A DNA stretch of 64,000 nucleotides from Aquipseudomonas alcaligenes MRY13-0052 (GCA_000474255.1 BATO01000014.1:1-64000); one strand, 5' to 3'. Shown: positions 36,738 through 45,916, numbered from the stretch's first letter. The notes: generated from the letters alone by a model not told the origin. Numbers and translations are program-made.

Positions 36738-37093
36738 CCGCCGCTCCCTGGTCGTTGTAGGTCTTCGCTGAAGTCCGCCTAGTAAAGCAGGAGTCGGGCC
36801 GATTGCCATTACGGCAAGCGGGCGGCAGGGGCCTGCCGCCTCCGGCAAGCCCTGGCCTCGCCGGAGGCGCGTAGTGGGCTACAAGCCGCGCCCGGCGTGG
36901 GTTTGCAAGCGATTGAAGGCAAAGGTTTTTGTCGCCGGATGCCGGTGTGGTGGGGCAGGGCTGGCACGGCCATTGCTCCCCAGGCCCTGTGCTTGAAATT
37001 CCGTATGGCAGCACACGCCGGCTTGGTGCAGTTGCAAGCCCCAGCCCTCCACCCCCGGCAGCGGTCCGCCGGGCAAGGCCAAAAGGAAACCCC
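36738..37093. promoter_or_regulatory. Divergent intergenic region, patatin gene and hypothetical gene
   Basis: 356 bases with no gene I can support. It should contain the promoters of the patatin gene (minus) and the hypothetical gene at 37094 (plus). No long palindrome was found. AAAAGGAAACCCC before 37094 is the ribosome site of that gene. Confidence 0.45.
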
Positions 37094-37738
37094 ATGAAGA
37101 TCAACGCAGGAGTGAACGACTGGTATTCCTACATCAGGCAGTCCAACGCTATGAAAGACCCCTCGATCTCCGCCCTCGACAAGTCTGTCCAGGTCCAGGA
37201 GGAGAACGCTTCCCGCTACCAGGACAGGGTGTCCATTTCCGCGGAGGCCAAGAGCCTCCTCAGCCAGGTCGATGGAGGTGACCCAGCCCTCGCCGACGAT
37301 CCGTTGAGCCGGGTGGCGCCCGAGGCGACCTACAGCCCTGCCAGCCTGCAATCGTCTGCCGCTGCCAGCGAGCCGGAAGCCCAGGCCGCCACCCGCGATG
37401 GGGTGGCCGTCGACTCATCGGGCCCGCCCTGGCGCGTCTTTTCCGCTGGGCAGCCCCTGACCGCCACCAGTCCGGCCGAGGCTGAGGCGCGTATCGACGA
37501 GATCACCCGCCAACGCGTCGCCCTCTATCAGAAGGCCATGGAGGCTGGTGCCAGTGACGAGGAGATCGGGCGGCAGATGGCCGCCTTCAACGCGGCGTTG
37601 CCGGATGACTACAAGGCCCTTGCCGGCAAGACCGAAGACCCCGCCGCCGCGCTGCGGGTGATGACCGAAGGCGCGGGACTGGCGGTCAGCCAGGAGCCCG
37701 ACGCGCGGCTGAGGTCGCTGGGCATGCAAGTGGGCTGA
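37094..37738 (+). CDS. Hypothetical protein
   Basis: A 214-residue soluble protein I do not recognise. ATG 37094 follows AAAAGGA at good spacing. It begins MKINAGVNDWYSYIRQSNAM and has the short motif RVSISAEAKSLLSQ near residues 45-58, a pattern often seen in small Pseudomonas proteins of unknown role. A low-complexity Ala/Ser/Pro stretch (about 75-125) leads to a helical C-terminal half, EAEARIDEITRQRVALYQKAMEAGASDEEIGRQMAAF. There is no signal peptide or membrane segment. It stands alone between divergent and convergent neighbours, followed by a strong terminator. Confidence 0.7.
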   Translation: MKINAGVNDWYSYIRQSNAMKDPSISALDKSVQVQEENASRYQDRVSISAEAKSLLSQVDGGDPALADDPLSRVAPEATYSPASLQSSAAASEPEAQAATRDGVAVDSSGPPWRVFSAGQPLTATSPAEAEARIDEITRQRVALYQKAMEAGASDEEIGRQMAAFNAALPDDYKALAGKTEDPAAALRVMTEGAGLAVSQEPDARLRSLGMQVG

Positions 37739-37741
37739 TGT

Positions 37742-37775
37742 TCAGTGGGTTCCCGCGCTCGCGGGGGCCCACTGA
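37742..37775. terminator. Two-tier hairpin terminator
   Basis: TCAGTGGG with CCCACTGA outside, and CCCGCG with CGCGGG inside, make a long stem with a small TT/GG internal loop. It starts three bases after the stop of the hypothetical gene and ends 24 bases before the stop of the convergent MFS gene. Confidence 0.75.
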
Positions 37776-37798
37776 CAAGCTCCGCAGGTTTACTTCCC

Positions 37799-39037
37799 CT
37801 ACGGCTTGCTTGTGCACGCCGCGCCCTGTGGCTGGCGCGACAGGTGCAGGGCGATCAGCAGCGCCAGGCTGAGCATCAGGCCGACGAACAGGCCGATGCC
37901 GTTCCAGCCGGCGCGATTCCAGAACAGCCCGCCGACCGTGCCGGCGATCCCCGAGCCCGCGTAGTAGAAGGTCTGGTACAGCGAAGCCGCCTGCCCCTTG
38001 GCCTGCACGGCGCGGCGCCCGACCCAGCTGCTGGCCACCGAGTGGGCGCCGAAGAAGCCGAAGGTGAACAGCAGCATGCCCAGCAGGATCAGCGGCAGCG
38101 GCGTGAGCAGGGTCAGGCCGAAGCCAGCCAGCATCAGCAGGATCACCGCCCAGAGCACCTTCTGCCGGCCGACGCGGTCCGCCAGAGAGCCGACCATCGC
38201 CGAGCTGTAGGTGCCCGAGAGGTAAACGATGGAGAGCATGCCCACCGCCGTCTGGCTGAGGTGGTAGGGCGCATCCAGCAGGTGGAAGCCGATGTAGTTG
38301 AAGACGGTCACCAGGCTGCCCATAAGCAGGAAGGCTTCGAGGAACAGCAGCGGCAGGCGTGCATCGCGAAAATGCAGGGCGAAGCCGCCGAAGAGGTTTT
38401 TCGCGGTGATGGGCCGCGCCTGGAAGTGCCGCGATTCAGGCAGCACGCGCCAGAACACCAGCCCGGCGATCAGCGCCAGGGCGCCGATGCAGGCGAGGGT
38501 CCAGTGCCAGGACACGTAGTCGACCATCACCCCGGCCACCAGCCGCCCGCTCATGCCGCCGATGGCGTTGCCACCGATGTACAGGCCGACGGCGAGACCG
38601 GTGTGGCGCGGGTCGATCTCCTCGCTCAGGTAGGTCATGGCCACGGCGGTCAGCCCGCTCAGCGACAGGCCCACCAGCACGCGCATGAGCAGCACCATTT
38701 CCCAACTCTGCATGGCCGCGCTGGCCAGGGTGAAGAGCCCAGCGCAGAGCAGCGAGACCCCCATCACCCGCTTGCGCCCGAGGGCGTCGGAGAGCGAGCC
38801 GGTCACCAGCAGGCCGCAGGCCAGGGCCAGGGTGGAGACGGAGAGGATCATGCTGCTCTGCGCCGCGCTGATGGCGAAGGCCTGGGCCAGCACCGGCATC
38901 ATCGGCTGCACGCAGTAGAGCAGGGCGAAGGTGGCGAAGCCGCCGCAGAACAGCGCGAGGCTGGTGCGCAGGAAGGCGGGGGTGCCTTTTTCGATATGGC
39001 TGGGCAGGGCGCTGTCCTGGGCGGACGGATTCATCAT
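37799..39037 (-). CDS. MFS transporter (YnfM-like)
   Basis: A 412-residue 12-helix major facilitator. It has the A-motif GSLSDALGRKRVMG after helix 2 and a second copy GSLADRVGRQKVLW in the C-terminal half, plus RVLVGLSLSGLTAVAMTYLSEE in helix 4. The overall sequence resembles the YnfM/arabinose-efflux-like group. The start is one of two adjacent ATGs (39037, 39034), preceded by GCCGAGGTCC. It is divergent from a LysR gene at 39220, matching the ynfM-ynfL arrangement, so that regulator probably controls it. The substrate is unknown. Confidence 0.85.
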   Translation of the reverse strand: MMNPSAQDSALPSHIEKGTPAFLRTSLALFCGGFATFALLYCVQPMMPVLAQAFAISAAQSSMILSVSTLALACGLLVTGSLSDALGRKRVMGVSLLCAGLFTLASAAMQSWEMVLLMRVLVGLSLSGLTAVAMTYLSEEIDPRHTGLAVGLYIGGNAIGGMSGRLVAGVMVDYVSWHWTLACIGALALIAGLVFWRVLPESRHFQARPITAKNLFGGFALHFRDARLPLLFLEAFLLMGSLVTVFNYIGFHLLDAPYHLSQTAVGMLSIVYLSGTYSSAMVGSLADRVGRQKVLWAVILLMLAGFGLTLLTPLPLILLGMLLFTFGFFGAHSVASSWVGRRAVQAKGQAASLYQTFYYAGSGIAGTVGGLFWNRAGWNGIGLFVGLMLSLALLIALHLSRQPQGAACTSKP

Positions 39038-39145
39038 GGACCTCGGCAAGGCTTCATCAGGGCCCCGGCGCCTGTCGTGCAGGCGTGCGCCGTCGCACCC
39101 GCTGATCGGGGGTGGAGTGGCTGCTTTGTTCGGGATATGGGCAAA

Positions 39146-39200
39146 GCCTATCGGCGGGGAGTGATACTTTCCAATATATTGTTCGGCATCTTTGATAGGC
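39146..39200. promoter_or_regulatory. Inverted repeat in the MFS/LysR divergent promoter
   Basis: GCCTATC (39146-39152) and GATAGGC (39194-39200) flank an AT-rich stretch (about 39163-39182) that is a likely promoter. The placement just upstream of the lysR ATG at 39220 fits LysR-type autoregulation. Confidence 0.4.
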
Positions 39201-39219
39201 AGGACATATCATTCCCGCC

Positions 39220-40107
39220 ATGGAACTCCGTCATCTCCGTTACTTCATCGCCGTTGCCGAAGAGCTGCATTTCGGCCGCGCCGCCGAGCTGCTGGGCATC
39301 TCCCAGCCACCCTTGAGCCAGCAGATCCAGGCGCTGGAGGAGGAGCTGGGTGCACGCCTGTTCGAACGCACCAACCGCCGCGTGGCACTGACCGAGGCGG
39401 GGCGGCTGTTTCTCGTCGAGGCGCGCCAGGTGCTGGCCCAGGTGGGGCAGGCCACCGAGGTGGCGCGCCGGGCTCAGCGCGGCGAGCTGGGTGAGCTGAA
39501 GGTCGGTTTCACTTCGTCGGCGCCTTTTACCTCGGTCATACCCGAAGCCATCTTCCGCTTCCGTCGCGCCTACCCGGACGTGCAGCTGGAGGTGCACGAG
39601 ATGGTCAGCCGCGACGTGGCCGAGGCGCTGCTCAACGGGCGCATCCAGGTGGGGCTGATCCGCCCGCTGCCGCTGCCCGAGTCCCTGGTGGCGGTGGAGC
39701 TGTTCCGCGAGCCGCTGGTGGCGGTGCTGCACGCCGACCATCCCCTGGCGACGGACCCGGCCCTGGACTCCGGGCTGTACCTGCAGGCCCTGGCCGCCGA
39801 GCCTTTCGTGTACTTCCCGCGCACTGCCGGTACCGGGCTCTACGACCAACTGATCGCCCTGACCCACGAGATGGGCTTCAGCCCACGCATCACCCAGGAA
39901 TCCCACAGCGCGCTGACCATCATCGGCCTGGTGGCGGCGGGGCTCGGCGTCTCGGTGCTGCCGGCGTCCTTCACGCGCATGCAGTTCGATGGCGTGGTCT
40001 ACCGTCGCCTGCTCGACCCTGTGGCGACCACGGCGGTCTGGCTGGTGCGCCGCAGCGACGAGCGTTCGCCGTTGTCGCGCTCCTTCATCCAGATGCTGAC
40101 GCAATGA
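39220..40107 (+). CDS. LysR-family transcriptional regulator
   Basis: A 295-residue LysR-type regulator. The N-terminal winged HTH is clear: MELRHLRYFIAVAEELHFGRAAELLGISQPPLSQQIQALEEELGARLFERTNRRVALTEAG (residues 1-61, shown as the family signature). A linker helix and periplasmic-binding-like effector domain follow (LKVGFTSSAPFTSVIPEAI, then GLVAAGLGVSVLPASF). It is divergent from the YnfM-like MFS gene and probably regulates it. The effector is unknown. Confidence 0.9.
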   Translation: MELRHLRYFIAVAEELHFGRAAELLGISQPPLSQQIQALEEELGARLFERTNRRVALTEAGRLFLVEARQVLAQVGQATEVARRAQRGELGELKVGFTSSAPFTSVIPEAIFRFRRAYPDVQLEVHEMVSRDVAEALLNGRIQVGLIRPLPLPESLVAVELFREPLVAVLHADHPLATDPALDSGLYLQALAAEPFVYFPRTAGTGLYDQLIALTHEMGFSPRITQESHSALTIIGLVAAGLGVSVLPASFTRMQFDGVVYRRLLDPVATTAVWLVRRSDERSPLSRSFIQMLTQ

Positions 40108-40225
40108 GATTCGCAGGATCAGGCAAGCATCACGCAGGAATCGTCTAACCAGGAAAGCCTTCCCGCCCGTAGTCTTTCGCTGTATCGGCGCTGACTACGG
40201 GCGCCGCATGCCGAGGTCGAAGGCG

Positions 40226-40378
40226 ATGCGAGAGCAACAGCGAAGCAACCCGCGCAAGGCCGATCGTGCAGCACTGCCGGTGATCCTGTGGTTGCTGGTG
40301 CTGACGTCCCTGTTTCTCGCCACGCCATTGATCGAGGCCTGTGTCCTGGGCCACGCGCAAGAGGAGAACAGTCCATGA
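40226..40378 (+). CDS. Small single-pass membrane protein
   Basis: A 50-codon gene: basic N-terminus MREQQRSNPRKADRAA, one membrane helix LPVILWLLVLTSLFLATPLI, and a short tail ending AQEENSP. ATG 40226 has GAGG nine bases before it; ATG 40208 in the same frame would add six residues but has no ribosome site. Its stop codon overlaps the ATG of the following monooxygenase gene (ATGA at 40375-40378), so the pair is translationally coupled. The charge pattern suggests the N-terminus stays in the cytoplasm. The function is unknown. Confidence 0.65.
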   Translation: MREQQRSNPRKADRAALPVILWLLVLTSLFLATPLIEACVLGHAQEENSP

Positions 40379-40671
40379 CCCCATCTCCATCCTTTACCAG
40401 CCTCGCCTCGATCCGCGCCCGCAACGGGCGTTCGTCCGAGTTGGGCGAGCGCCTGCTCGCCCTGGTCGAACCGGCGCGGCGCATCGAGGGTTGCATCAGC
40501 CACGAGGTGCTGCGCGCCCCGGGTGACCCCGATCTGTGGTTGCTGCAGGGCCGCTGGGCCAGCCAGGCGGCGTTGGAGCACTACTGCGACGGCACCTGCG
40601 GCCAATGCCTGGCCGAGGTGCTGCAAGGCGCCCTGGTGCTGGAGGCGAGTTACTCCAGCGACACCCTCTAG
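40375..40671 (+). CDS. Antibiotic biosynthesis monooxygenase (ABM)-like domain protein
   Basis: A 98-residue single-domain protein of the dimeric ABM/quinol monooxygenase fold. It shows FTSLASIRARNGRSSELGERLLALVEPARRIEGCISHEVLR and WLLQGRWASQAALEHY, the usual strand-helix-strand order. Such proteins can be cofactor-free oxygenases, heme-degrading, or stress proteins; nothing here decides which. A CDGTCGQC motif with three cysteines near residue 74 is unusual for the family. ATG 40375 follows GAGGAGAACAGTCC and overlaps the stop of the small membrane protein. Confidence 0.78.
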   Translation: MTPSPSFTSLASIRARNGRSSELGERLLALVEPARRIEGCISHEVLRAPGDPDLWLLQGRWASQAALEHYCDGTCGQCLAEVLQGALVLEASYSSDTL

Positions 40672-40824
40672 CTTCACCGCGGCGCTGCAATGGCGCAGGC
40701 GTACCCGCCCCATCCACGGCGGCTTTCAACCCTATAGATAATCCCTAAGAGCCGCGCCCCGGCTGCTTCCCTATCATCGGCCCACTGATTTCTGCAGCCT
40801 GGCTGCCACTTCAAGGAGAGCCTG

Positions 40825-41343
40825 ATGAGCGAGCAAGACAAAGCGGCCGCGCTGGACGACGCCACCCTGGAATTCGCCAACAAGGTGTTCGACCTGGCCC
40901 GCGCCGGAGATGCACACAACCTGGTGGCACTGCTCGACCAGGGGCTGCCGGCGGACCTGCGCAACCACAAGGGCGACAGCCTGCTGATGCTGGCCAGCTA
41001 CCACGGCCACGCAGACACGGTGCGTGCCCTGCTGGAACGCGGCGCCGACCCGGACCTGCGCAACAACAACGGCCAGACCCCGCTCGCCGGTGCCGCCTTC
41101 AAGGGCGACCTGGCCATGGTCGAGCTGCTGCTCGCCCACGGCGCCGATGTGGAAGGCGCGACGCCCGACGGCAAGACGGCCTTGATGATGGCGGCCATGT
41201 TCAACCGGGGCGAGATCATCGACAGCCTGCTGGCCCACGGCGCCCGCATCGACGCCACCGACGCCGGCGGCGCCACTGCCCTGTCCGCCGCCCGGCAGAT
41301 GGGCGCGGCGCAAGCGCTGGAGCGGCTGTCCGCCCGGCATTGA
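40825..41343 (+). CDS. Ankyrin repeat protein
   Basis: A 172-residue protein made of about four ankyrin repeats: LVALLDQGLPADLRNHKGDSLLMLASYHGHADTV starts the array, followed by ALLERGADPDLRNNNGQTPLAGAAFKGDLAMV, ELLLAHGADVEGATPDGKTALMMAAMFNRGEII and a final DSLLAHGARIDATDAGGATALSAA. No signal peptide, so probably cytoplasmic; the helical N-terminus DDATLEFANKVFDLARAG caps the stack. The role is protein-protein interaction with an unknown partner. No catalase gene (as with AnkB) is adjacent. A ribosome site AAGGAGAG precedes ATG 40825. Confidence 0.88.
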   Translation: MSEQDKAAALDDATLEFANKVFDLARAGDAHNLVALLDQGLPADLRNHKGDSLLMLASYHGHADTVRALLERGADPDLRNNNGQTPLAGAAFKGDLAMVELLLAHGADVEGATPDGKTALMMAAMFNRGEIIDSLLAHGARIDATDAGGATALSAARQMGAAQALERLSARH

Positions 41344-41364
41344 TCCCGGATGGGTTGTGGGCTC

Positions 41365-41590
41365 CCTGTGGGAGCGGATTCATCCGCGATTGGACTCCCT
41401 CCGTGCCCGCCGCATCCCCGTCACCCCGTAGGGCGGGTGAAACCCGCGTTGTCGTGGTACACCCCCTCGTCGGGTTGCACCCGACCTACAGCGGCACGGC
41501 GCCGTAGGTTGGTGCCGAGCGTAGCGAGGCCCAACGTTGCGTGGTTCGGGTCTGTTGCGTTGGGCTTCGTACCTCAGCCCAACCTACGGG
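41365..41590. repeat. Cluster of dispersed intergenic repeats
   Basis: The 598 bases between the ankyrin gene and putA (41344-41941) hold no gene. Three repeat types lie in tandem: a GTGGGAGCGGATTCATCCGCG unit near 41367; GTAGGGCGGGTGAAACCCGCG paired with GTCGGGTTGCACCCGACCTAC (41428-41490); and a larger element bounded by CGTAGGTTGG (41503) and CCAACCTACG (41588). The second and part of the third recur at 52941-53072. Confidence 0.8.
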
Positions 41591-41742
41591 GCTCCGAGTT
41601 CCCAGGCAGCACTGCCTGGTGGATGAAAAGAGCGTCATCCACCCTACAAAAGCTGTCGGCGGCAGGGCATGGAAAGAGGGCGGCTGTAGGGCGGATGCAA
41701 CCCGCGAAAGCCTTCCTCTCAGATTTCCAAACACCAGAAATG

Positions 41743-41777
41743 AAAAAGGAGCGGCGCTTGTGGCGCTGCTCCTTTGC
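41743..41777 (-). terminator. Intrinsic terminator downstream of putA
   Basis: AAAGGAGC and GCTCCTTT with inner GCGC pairs form the stem; on the minus strand it is followed by a T-run (TTTTTCATTT). The 165 bases between it and the putA stop hold further hairpins. Confidence 0.7.
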
Positions 41778-41877
41778 CCGAAGGCCTTGGATGGCGGGAC
41801 GAGCCGCCTGTTGGAAAAGGCGCCAGGCGGATCACCGGGAACCTTGGGTGCCCACATCCCTCTTGAGGAGGCGGGCG

Positions 41878-41936
41878 CCAGGGGCAGAAGCCCCTGGTTG
41901 GAACGGGTGGCGGGCCAGGTGTTCGCCTGGCCCGCC
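41878..41936 (-). terminator. Two tandem hairpins after putA
   Basis: GGCGGGCCAGG and CCTGGCCCGCC (41909-41936), then CCAGGGGC and GCCCCTGG (41878-41897), directly after the putA stop on the minus strand. They are stable but lack U-runs, so they probably protect the 3' end or assist termination. Confidence 0.55.
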
Positions 41937-41941
41937 GGCCA

Positions 41942-44900
41942 TCAGCCGATGGTCATCAGGCTGGCGTTGCCGCCGGCCGCTGCGGTGTTGACGCTCAGGG
42001 CGCGCTCGATCAGCAGGCGCTCCAGCGGTACCGCGGTCTCGCCCTGGGACAGGCCCTGGACGCCGATGATCGGGCCTTTGCGCGCAGCCACTTGTTGGCA
42101 GATGCCGCGCAGCTGGTCCGAGTCACCGTGGTGCAGCACGGCGTCGAATTCCACGCCTTCGGCTTTCCAGTCGGCGACCAGCTGGATGCGCGCCTGTACC
42201 GCCTTGGGCAGCTTGCCGCGCAGGGCCTTGGTGAGGTCGCCGTCCTGCCAGATCACCGCGCTGCCGACCGCGAGGGCGGCAGCCAGCTGTACCAGCAGGT
42301 CGCCTTCGTCGTCGGCCAGGCCCAGCACGTTGGCGCGGGGCTGCAGCATGTAGGTGTTGCGCTCGCCGGTCGGGCCGGGGAGGGTGCGGGTCAGGCCGCT
42401 CTGGGAGAGTTCGGCGAAGCCGTCGCAGAGGCTGGCCAGCTCGGCCTTGCCTTCCTTGCCCGCCCATTCCTTCAGCGCTGCGAGGGGGTTGCCCTGGCGT
42501 TGCTGCAGGCTGGTGCGCAGGTGGGTGTCGGCGGCCTGTTCGTCCATGCGCTTGAAGGTGCGGCTCACCGCGTCCACCGGGCGGGTGGCCAGCAGGCGGT
42601 ACATGTACAGCGGGCCGCCGGCTTTCGGGCCGGTGCCGGAGAGGCCTTCACCGCCGAAGGGCTGCACGCCGACCACGGCGCCGACCATGTTGCGGTTGAC
42701 GTAGAGGTTGCCGGCGTGGGCCTTGTCCACCACCTTGGCGATGGTCTCGTCGATGCGGGTGTGTACGCCCAGGGTCAGGCCGTAGCCGGTGGCGTTGATC
42801 TGGTCCAGCAGCTGGTCCAGGTCCTGGCGCTTGTAGCGCAGTACGTGCAGCACCGGGCCGAAGACTTCGCGCTCCAGCTCGTCCAGGCTTTCCAATTCGA
42901 TCAGGGTCGGCATCACGTAGGTGCCGCGGCTCATCACGTCGCCTTCGGTGCGGGCGACCTGGAACACGTGGCGGCCCTTCTTGCGCATGGCGTCGATGTG
43001 CTTGTCGATGCCGGCCTTGGCTTCAGCGTCGATGACCGGGCCGATGTCGATGGCGAAGTTGTCCGGGTTGCCCAGGCGGCATTCGGCCATGGCGCCCTTG
43101 AGCATTTCCAGCGCGCGGTCGGCGACGTCTTCCTGGATGCACAGCACGCGCAGGGCCGAGCAACGCTGGCCGGCGCTGTCGAAGGCGGAGGCGACCACAT
43201 CTGTGACCACCTGCTCAACCAGCGCGGAGGAGTCGACGATCATCGCGTTCTGGCCACCGGTTTCGGCGATCAGCGGGATCGGGCGGCCCTGGGAGTCCAG
43301 GCGGCCGGCGACGTTGCGGGCGAGGATGCCGGCGACTTCGGTGGAGCCGGTGAACATCACGCCCTTGACGCGCTCGTCGGCCACCAGGGCAGCACCGACG
43401 GTGTGACCTTCACCCGGCAGCAGCTGCACGGCGCCTTCTGGGATGCCGGCTTGCAGCAGGATGCGCACGGCCTGGGCGGCGATCAGCGGGGTCTGCTCGG
43501 CGGGCTTGGCCAGCACGGTGTTGCCGGCGGCCAGGGCGGCGGCTACCTGGCCGCTGAAGATCGCCAGGGGGAAGTTCCACGGGCTGATGCACACCACCGG
43601 GCCCAGGGGGCGGTGGCTGTCGTTGGCGAAGTCGTGGCGCGCCTGGGCGGCGTAGTAGCGGAGGAAGTCCACGGCTTCGCGCACTTCGGCGATGGCGTTG
43701 GCGAAGGTCTTGCCGGCTTCGCGGGCCAGCAGGCCCATCAGCGGCTGGATCTCGGCCTCCATCAGGTCGGCGGCGCGGTCCAGGGCGGCGGCGCGCTCCA
43801 CCGGCGGGGTGGCCTGCCAGATGGGGGCTGCGGTCAGCGAGGCGAGCACGGCGTTGCCGACGTCTTCCAGGCTGGCGTTCTGCACGTGGCCGACGATGTC
43901 GCGACGGTCCGCCGGGTTGGCCACCGGCAGGCTCTCGCCGGCGCTGGCGTTGCAGCCGAGCATCGGCTGGGCACGCCAGTCGGCGTGGCCGCTGCTGAGC
44001 AGGGCGCTGGACAGCGAGCCCAGGCGGTGCTCGTTGGACATGTCGATGCCGCTGGAATTGGTGCGGGCGCTGCCGTACAGGTCACGCGGCTGGGGAATGC
44101 GCGGGTGCGGCTTGCCCAGGGCGCCTTCGGCGGCGGCGATGGCTTCGATGCTGACGACCGGGTCTTCCACCAGTTGCTTGATGGAGATGGTCTGGTCGGC
44201 GATGCGGTTGACGAAGCTGGTGTTGGCGCCGTTTTCCAGGAGGCGGCGGACCAGGTAGGCCAGCAGCGTTTCGTGGGTGCCCACCGGTGCGTAGATGCGG
44301 CACGGGCGGTTCAGCTTGCCTTCGGCGATCTTGCCCACCACTTGCTCGTACAGCGGCTCGCCCATGCCGTGCAGGCACTGGAACTCGTACTGGCCGGGGT
44401 AATAGTTCTGCCCGGCGATGTGGTAGATGGCCGAGAGGGTGTGGGCGTTGTGGGTGGCGAACTGCGGGTAGATGGCATCCGGCACCGCCAGCAGCTTGCG
44501 CGCGCAGGCGATGTAGGAAACGTCGGTGTAGACCTTGCGGGTGTAGACCGGGAAGCCTTCCAGGCCGTCGACCTGGGCGCGCTTGATCTCGCTGTCCCAG
44601 TAGGCGCCTTTCACCAGGCGGATCATCAGGCGATGGCGGCTGCGGCGGGCCAGGTCGATGACGTAGTCGATCACGTACGGGCAGCGCTTCTGGTAGGCCT
44701 GGATGACGAAGCCGACGCCGTTCCAGCCCTTGAGCTGCGGCTCGAAGCAGAGGCGTTCGAGCATGTCGAGGGAGATTTCCAGGCGGTCCGCTTCTTCAGC
44801 GTCGATGTTCAGGCCGATGTCGTACTGCTTAGCGAGCAGGGTCAGCGACAGCAGGCGCGGGTACAGCTCGTCCATCATCCGCTCGTACTGGGCGCGGCTG

Positions 44901-45916
44901 TAGCGCGGGTGCAGGGCGGAGAGCTTGATGGAGATGCCCGGGCCTTCATAGATGCCGCGGCCGTGGGACGCCTTGCCGATGGAGTGGATGGCCTGCTCGT
45001 AGGAAGCCAGGTAGCGCTGGGCGTCTTCCTCGGTCAGCGCGGCTTCACCGAGCATGTCGTAGGAGTAGCGGAAGCCCTTGGTCTCGAAGCTGCTGGCATT
45101 GGCCAGGGCTTCGGCGATGGTTTCGCCGGTGACGAACTGCTCGCCCATCAGGCGCATGGCCATGTCCACGCCCTTGCGGATCAGCGGCTCGCCGGACTTG
45201 CCGATGATGCGGTTCAGCGAGCTGGAGAGGCCGGCCTCGTTGTGGGTCGACACTAGCTTGCCGGTGATCAGCAGGCCCCAGGAGGCGGCGTTGACGAACA
45301 TCGAGGGGCTCTGGCCCAGGTGCTGCTGCCAGTTGCCGTTGCTGATCTTGTCGCGGATCAGGGCGTCGCGGGTGCCCTTGTCGGGGATGCGCAGCAGGGC
45401 TTCGGCCAGGCACATCAGCGCCACGCCTTCCTGGGAGGAGAGGGAGAACTCCTGCAACAGGCCCTGGACGATGCCGGCACGGCCGCTGGCGCTTTTCTGG
45501 TTGCGCAGCTTCTCGGCGATGCCGTAGGCGAGCTTGTAGGTGGCATCGGCCATGTCGGCGGGCAGGCGGGCCTGCTCCAGCAGCATCGGCACCACTTCTT
45601 CCTCGGGGCGGCGATAGGCCCCGGTGATGGCGGCACGCAGCACGGACTGCGGCAGGATGCTTTCGGCGAAGTCGAGGAACGGCTGGTGGATCGGGTCGAT
45701 CAGGGCTTCCACGGCCTCCAGGTCACCCTCGGCCAGGCGCGCGGCGATGCCTTGGAGCTCGGGAAGGGTCTTGCCGCTTTCCAGGGTCTCCAGGTAGCTG
45801 TAGATGGCCTGCTTGATCAGCCAGTGGGGCGTGCGGTCGATCTGGCGGGCGGCCTCTTTCAGGCGCTCACGGGTGGCTTCGTCGAGCTTCACGCCCAGGG
45901 TGGTGGTGGTTGCCAT
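41942..45916 (-). CDS. putA: Trifunctional proline utilisation protein PutA (repressor, proline dehydrogenase, P5C dehydrogenase)
   Basis: A 1324-residue PutA that oxidises proline to glutamate in two steps and represses put genes. Residues 1-45 form the ribbon-helix-helix DNA-binding domain (TTTLGVKLDEATRERLKEAA). The FAD-dependent proline dehydrogenase covers about 180-560, with EGPGISIKLSALHPRYS and LLENGANTSFVNRIAD. The NAD-dependent P5C dehydrogenase covers about 650-1110: ISPWNFPLAIFSGQVAAAL, FTGSTEVAG, and the catalytic Cys in DSAGQRCSALRVL. The C-terminal domain belongs to the long trifunctional class. Four GGTTGCACC-type sites lie upstream at 45986-46163, as expected for autorepression. 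putP is not adjacent. ATG 45916 follows AAGAATGAGGATAAGAAA. Confidence 0.96.
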   Translation of the reverse strand: MATTTTLGVKLDEATRERLKEAARQIDRTPHWLIKQAIYSYLETLESGKTLPELQGIAARLAEGDLEAVEALIDPIHQPFLDFAESILPQSVLRAAITGAYRRPEEEVVPMLLEQARLPADMADATYKLAYGIAEKLRNQKSASGRAGIVQGLLQEFSLSSQEGVALMCLAEALLRIPDKGTRDALIRDKISNGNWQQHLGQSPSMFVNAASWGLLITGKLVSTHNEAGLSSSLNRIIGKSGEPLIRKGVDMAMRLMGEQFVTGETIAEALANASSFETKGFRYSYDMLGEAALTEEDAQRYLASYEQAIHSIGKASHGRGIYEGPGISIKLSALHPRYSRAQYERMMDELYPRLLSLTLLAKQYDIGLNIDAEEADRLEISLDMLERLCFEPQLKGWNGVGFVIQAYQKRCPYVIDYVIDLARRSRHRLMIRLVKGAYWDSEIKRAQVDGLEGFPVYTRKVYTDVSYIACARKLLAVPDAIYPQFATHNAHTLSAIYHIAGQNYYPGQYEFQCLHGMGEPLYEQVVGKIAEGKLNRPCRIYAPVGTHETLLAYLVRRLLENGANTSFVNRIADQTISIKQLVEDPVVSIEAIAAAEGALGKPHPRIPQPRDLYGSARTNSSGIDMSNEHRLGSLSSALLSSGHADWRAQPMLGCNASAGESLPVANPADRRDIVGHVQNASLEDVGNAVLASLTAAPIWQATPPVERAAALDRAADLMEAEIQPLMGLLAREAGKTFANAIAEVREAVDFLRYYAAQARHDFANDSHRPLGPVVCISPWNFPLAIFSGQVAAALAAGNTVLAKPAEQTPLIAAQAVRILLQAGIPEGAVQLLPGEGHTVGAALVADERVKGVMFTGSTEVAGILARNVAGRLDSQGRPIPLIAETGGQNAMIVDSSALVEQVVTDVVASAFDSAGQRCSALRVLCIQEDVADRALEMLKGAMAECRLGNPDNFAIDIGPVIDAEAKAGIDKHIDAMRKKGRHVFQVARTEGDVMSRGTYVMPTLIELESLDELEREVFGPVLHVLRYKRQDLDQLLDQINATGYGLTLGVHTRIDETIAKVVDKAHAGNLYVNRNMVGAVVGVQPFGGEGLSGTGPKAGGPLYMYRLLATRPVDAVSRTFKRMDEQAADTHLRTSLQQRQGNPLAALKEWAGKEGKAELASLCDGFAELSQSGLTRTLPGPTGERNTYMLQPRANVLGLADDEGDLLVQLAAALAVGSAVIWQDGDLTKALRGKLPKAVQARIQLVADWKAEGVEFDAVLHHGDSDQLRGICQQVAARKGPIIGVQGLSQGETAVPLERLLIERALSVNTAAAGGNASLMTIG

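Noticed and set aside
36849-37093. N-terminal extension of the hypothetical gene starting near 36929
   Set aside because: The extension has no ribosome site and unlikely composition, while ATG 37094 has a clear AAAAGGA.
40825-41343. Ankyrin gene as AnkB of the catalase system
   Set aside because: No catalase gene is adjacent and the similarity to AnkB could not be checked, so the name was not used.
42092-45256. A 1054-residue open frame antisense to putA
   Set aside because: It lies fully inside putA, has repetitive Gly/Val/Ala-rich composition typical of the opposite strand of high-GC genes, and has no recognisable domain.
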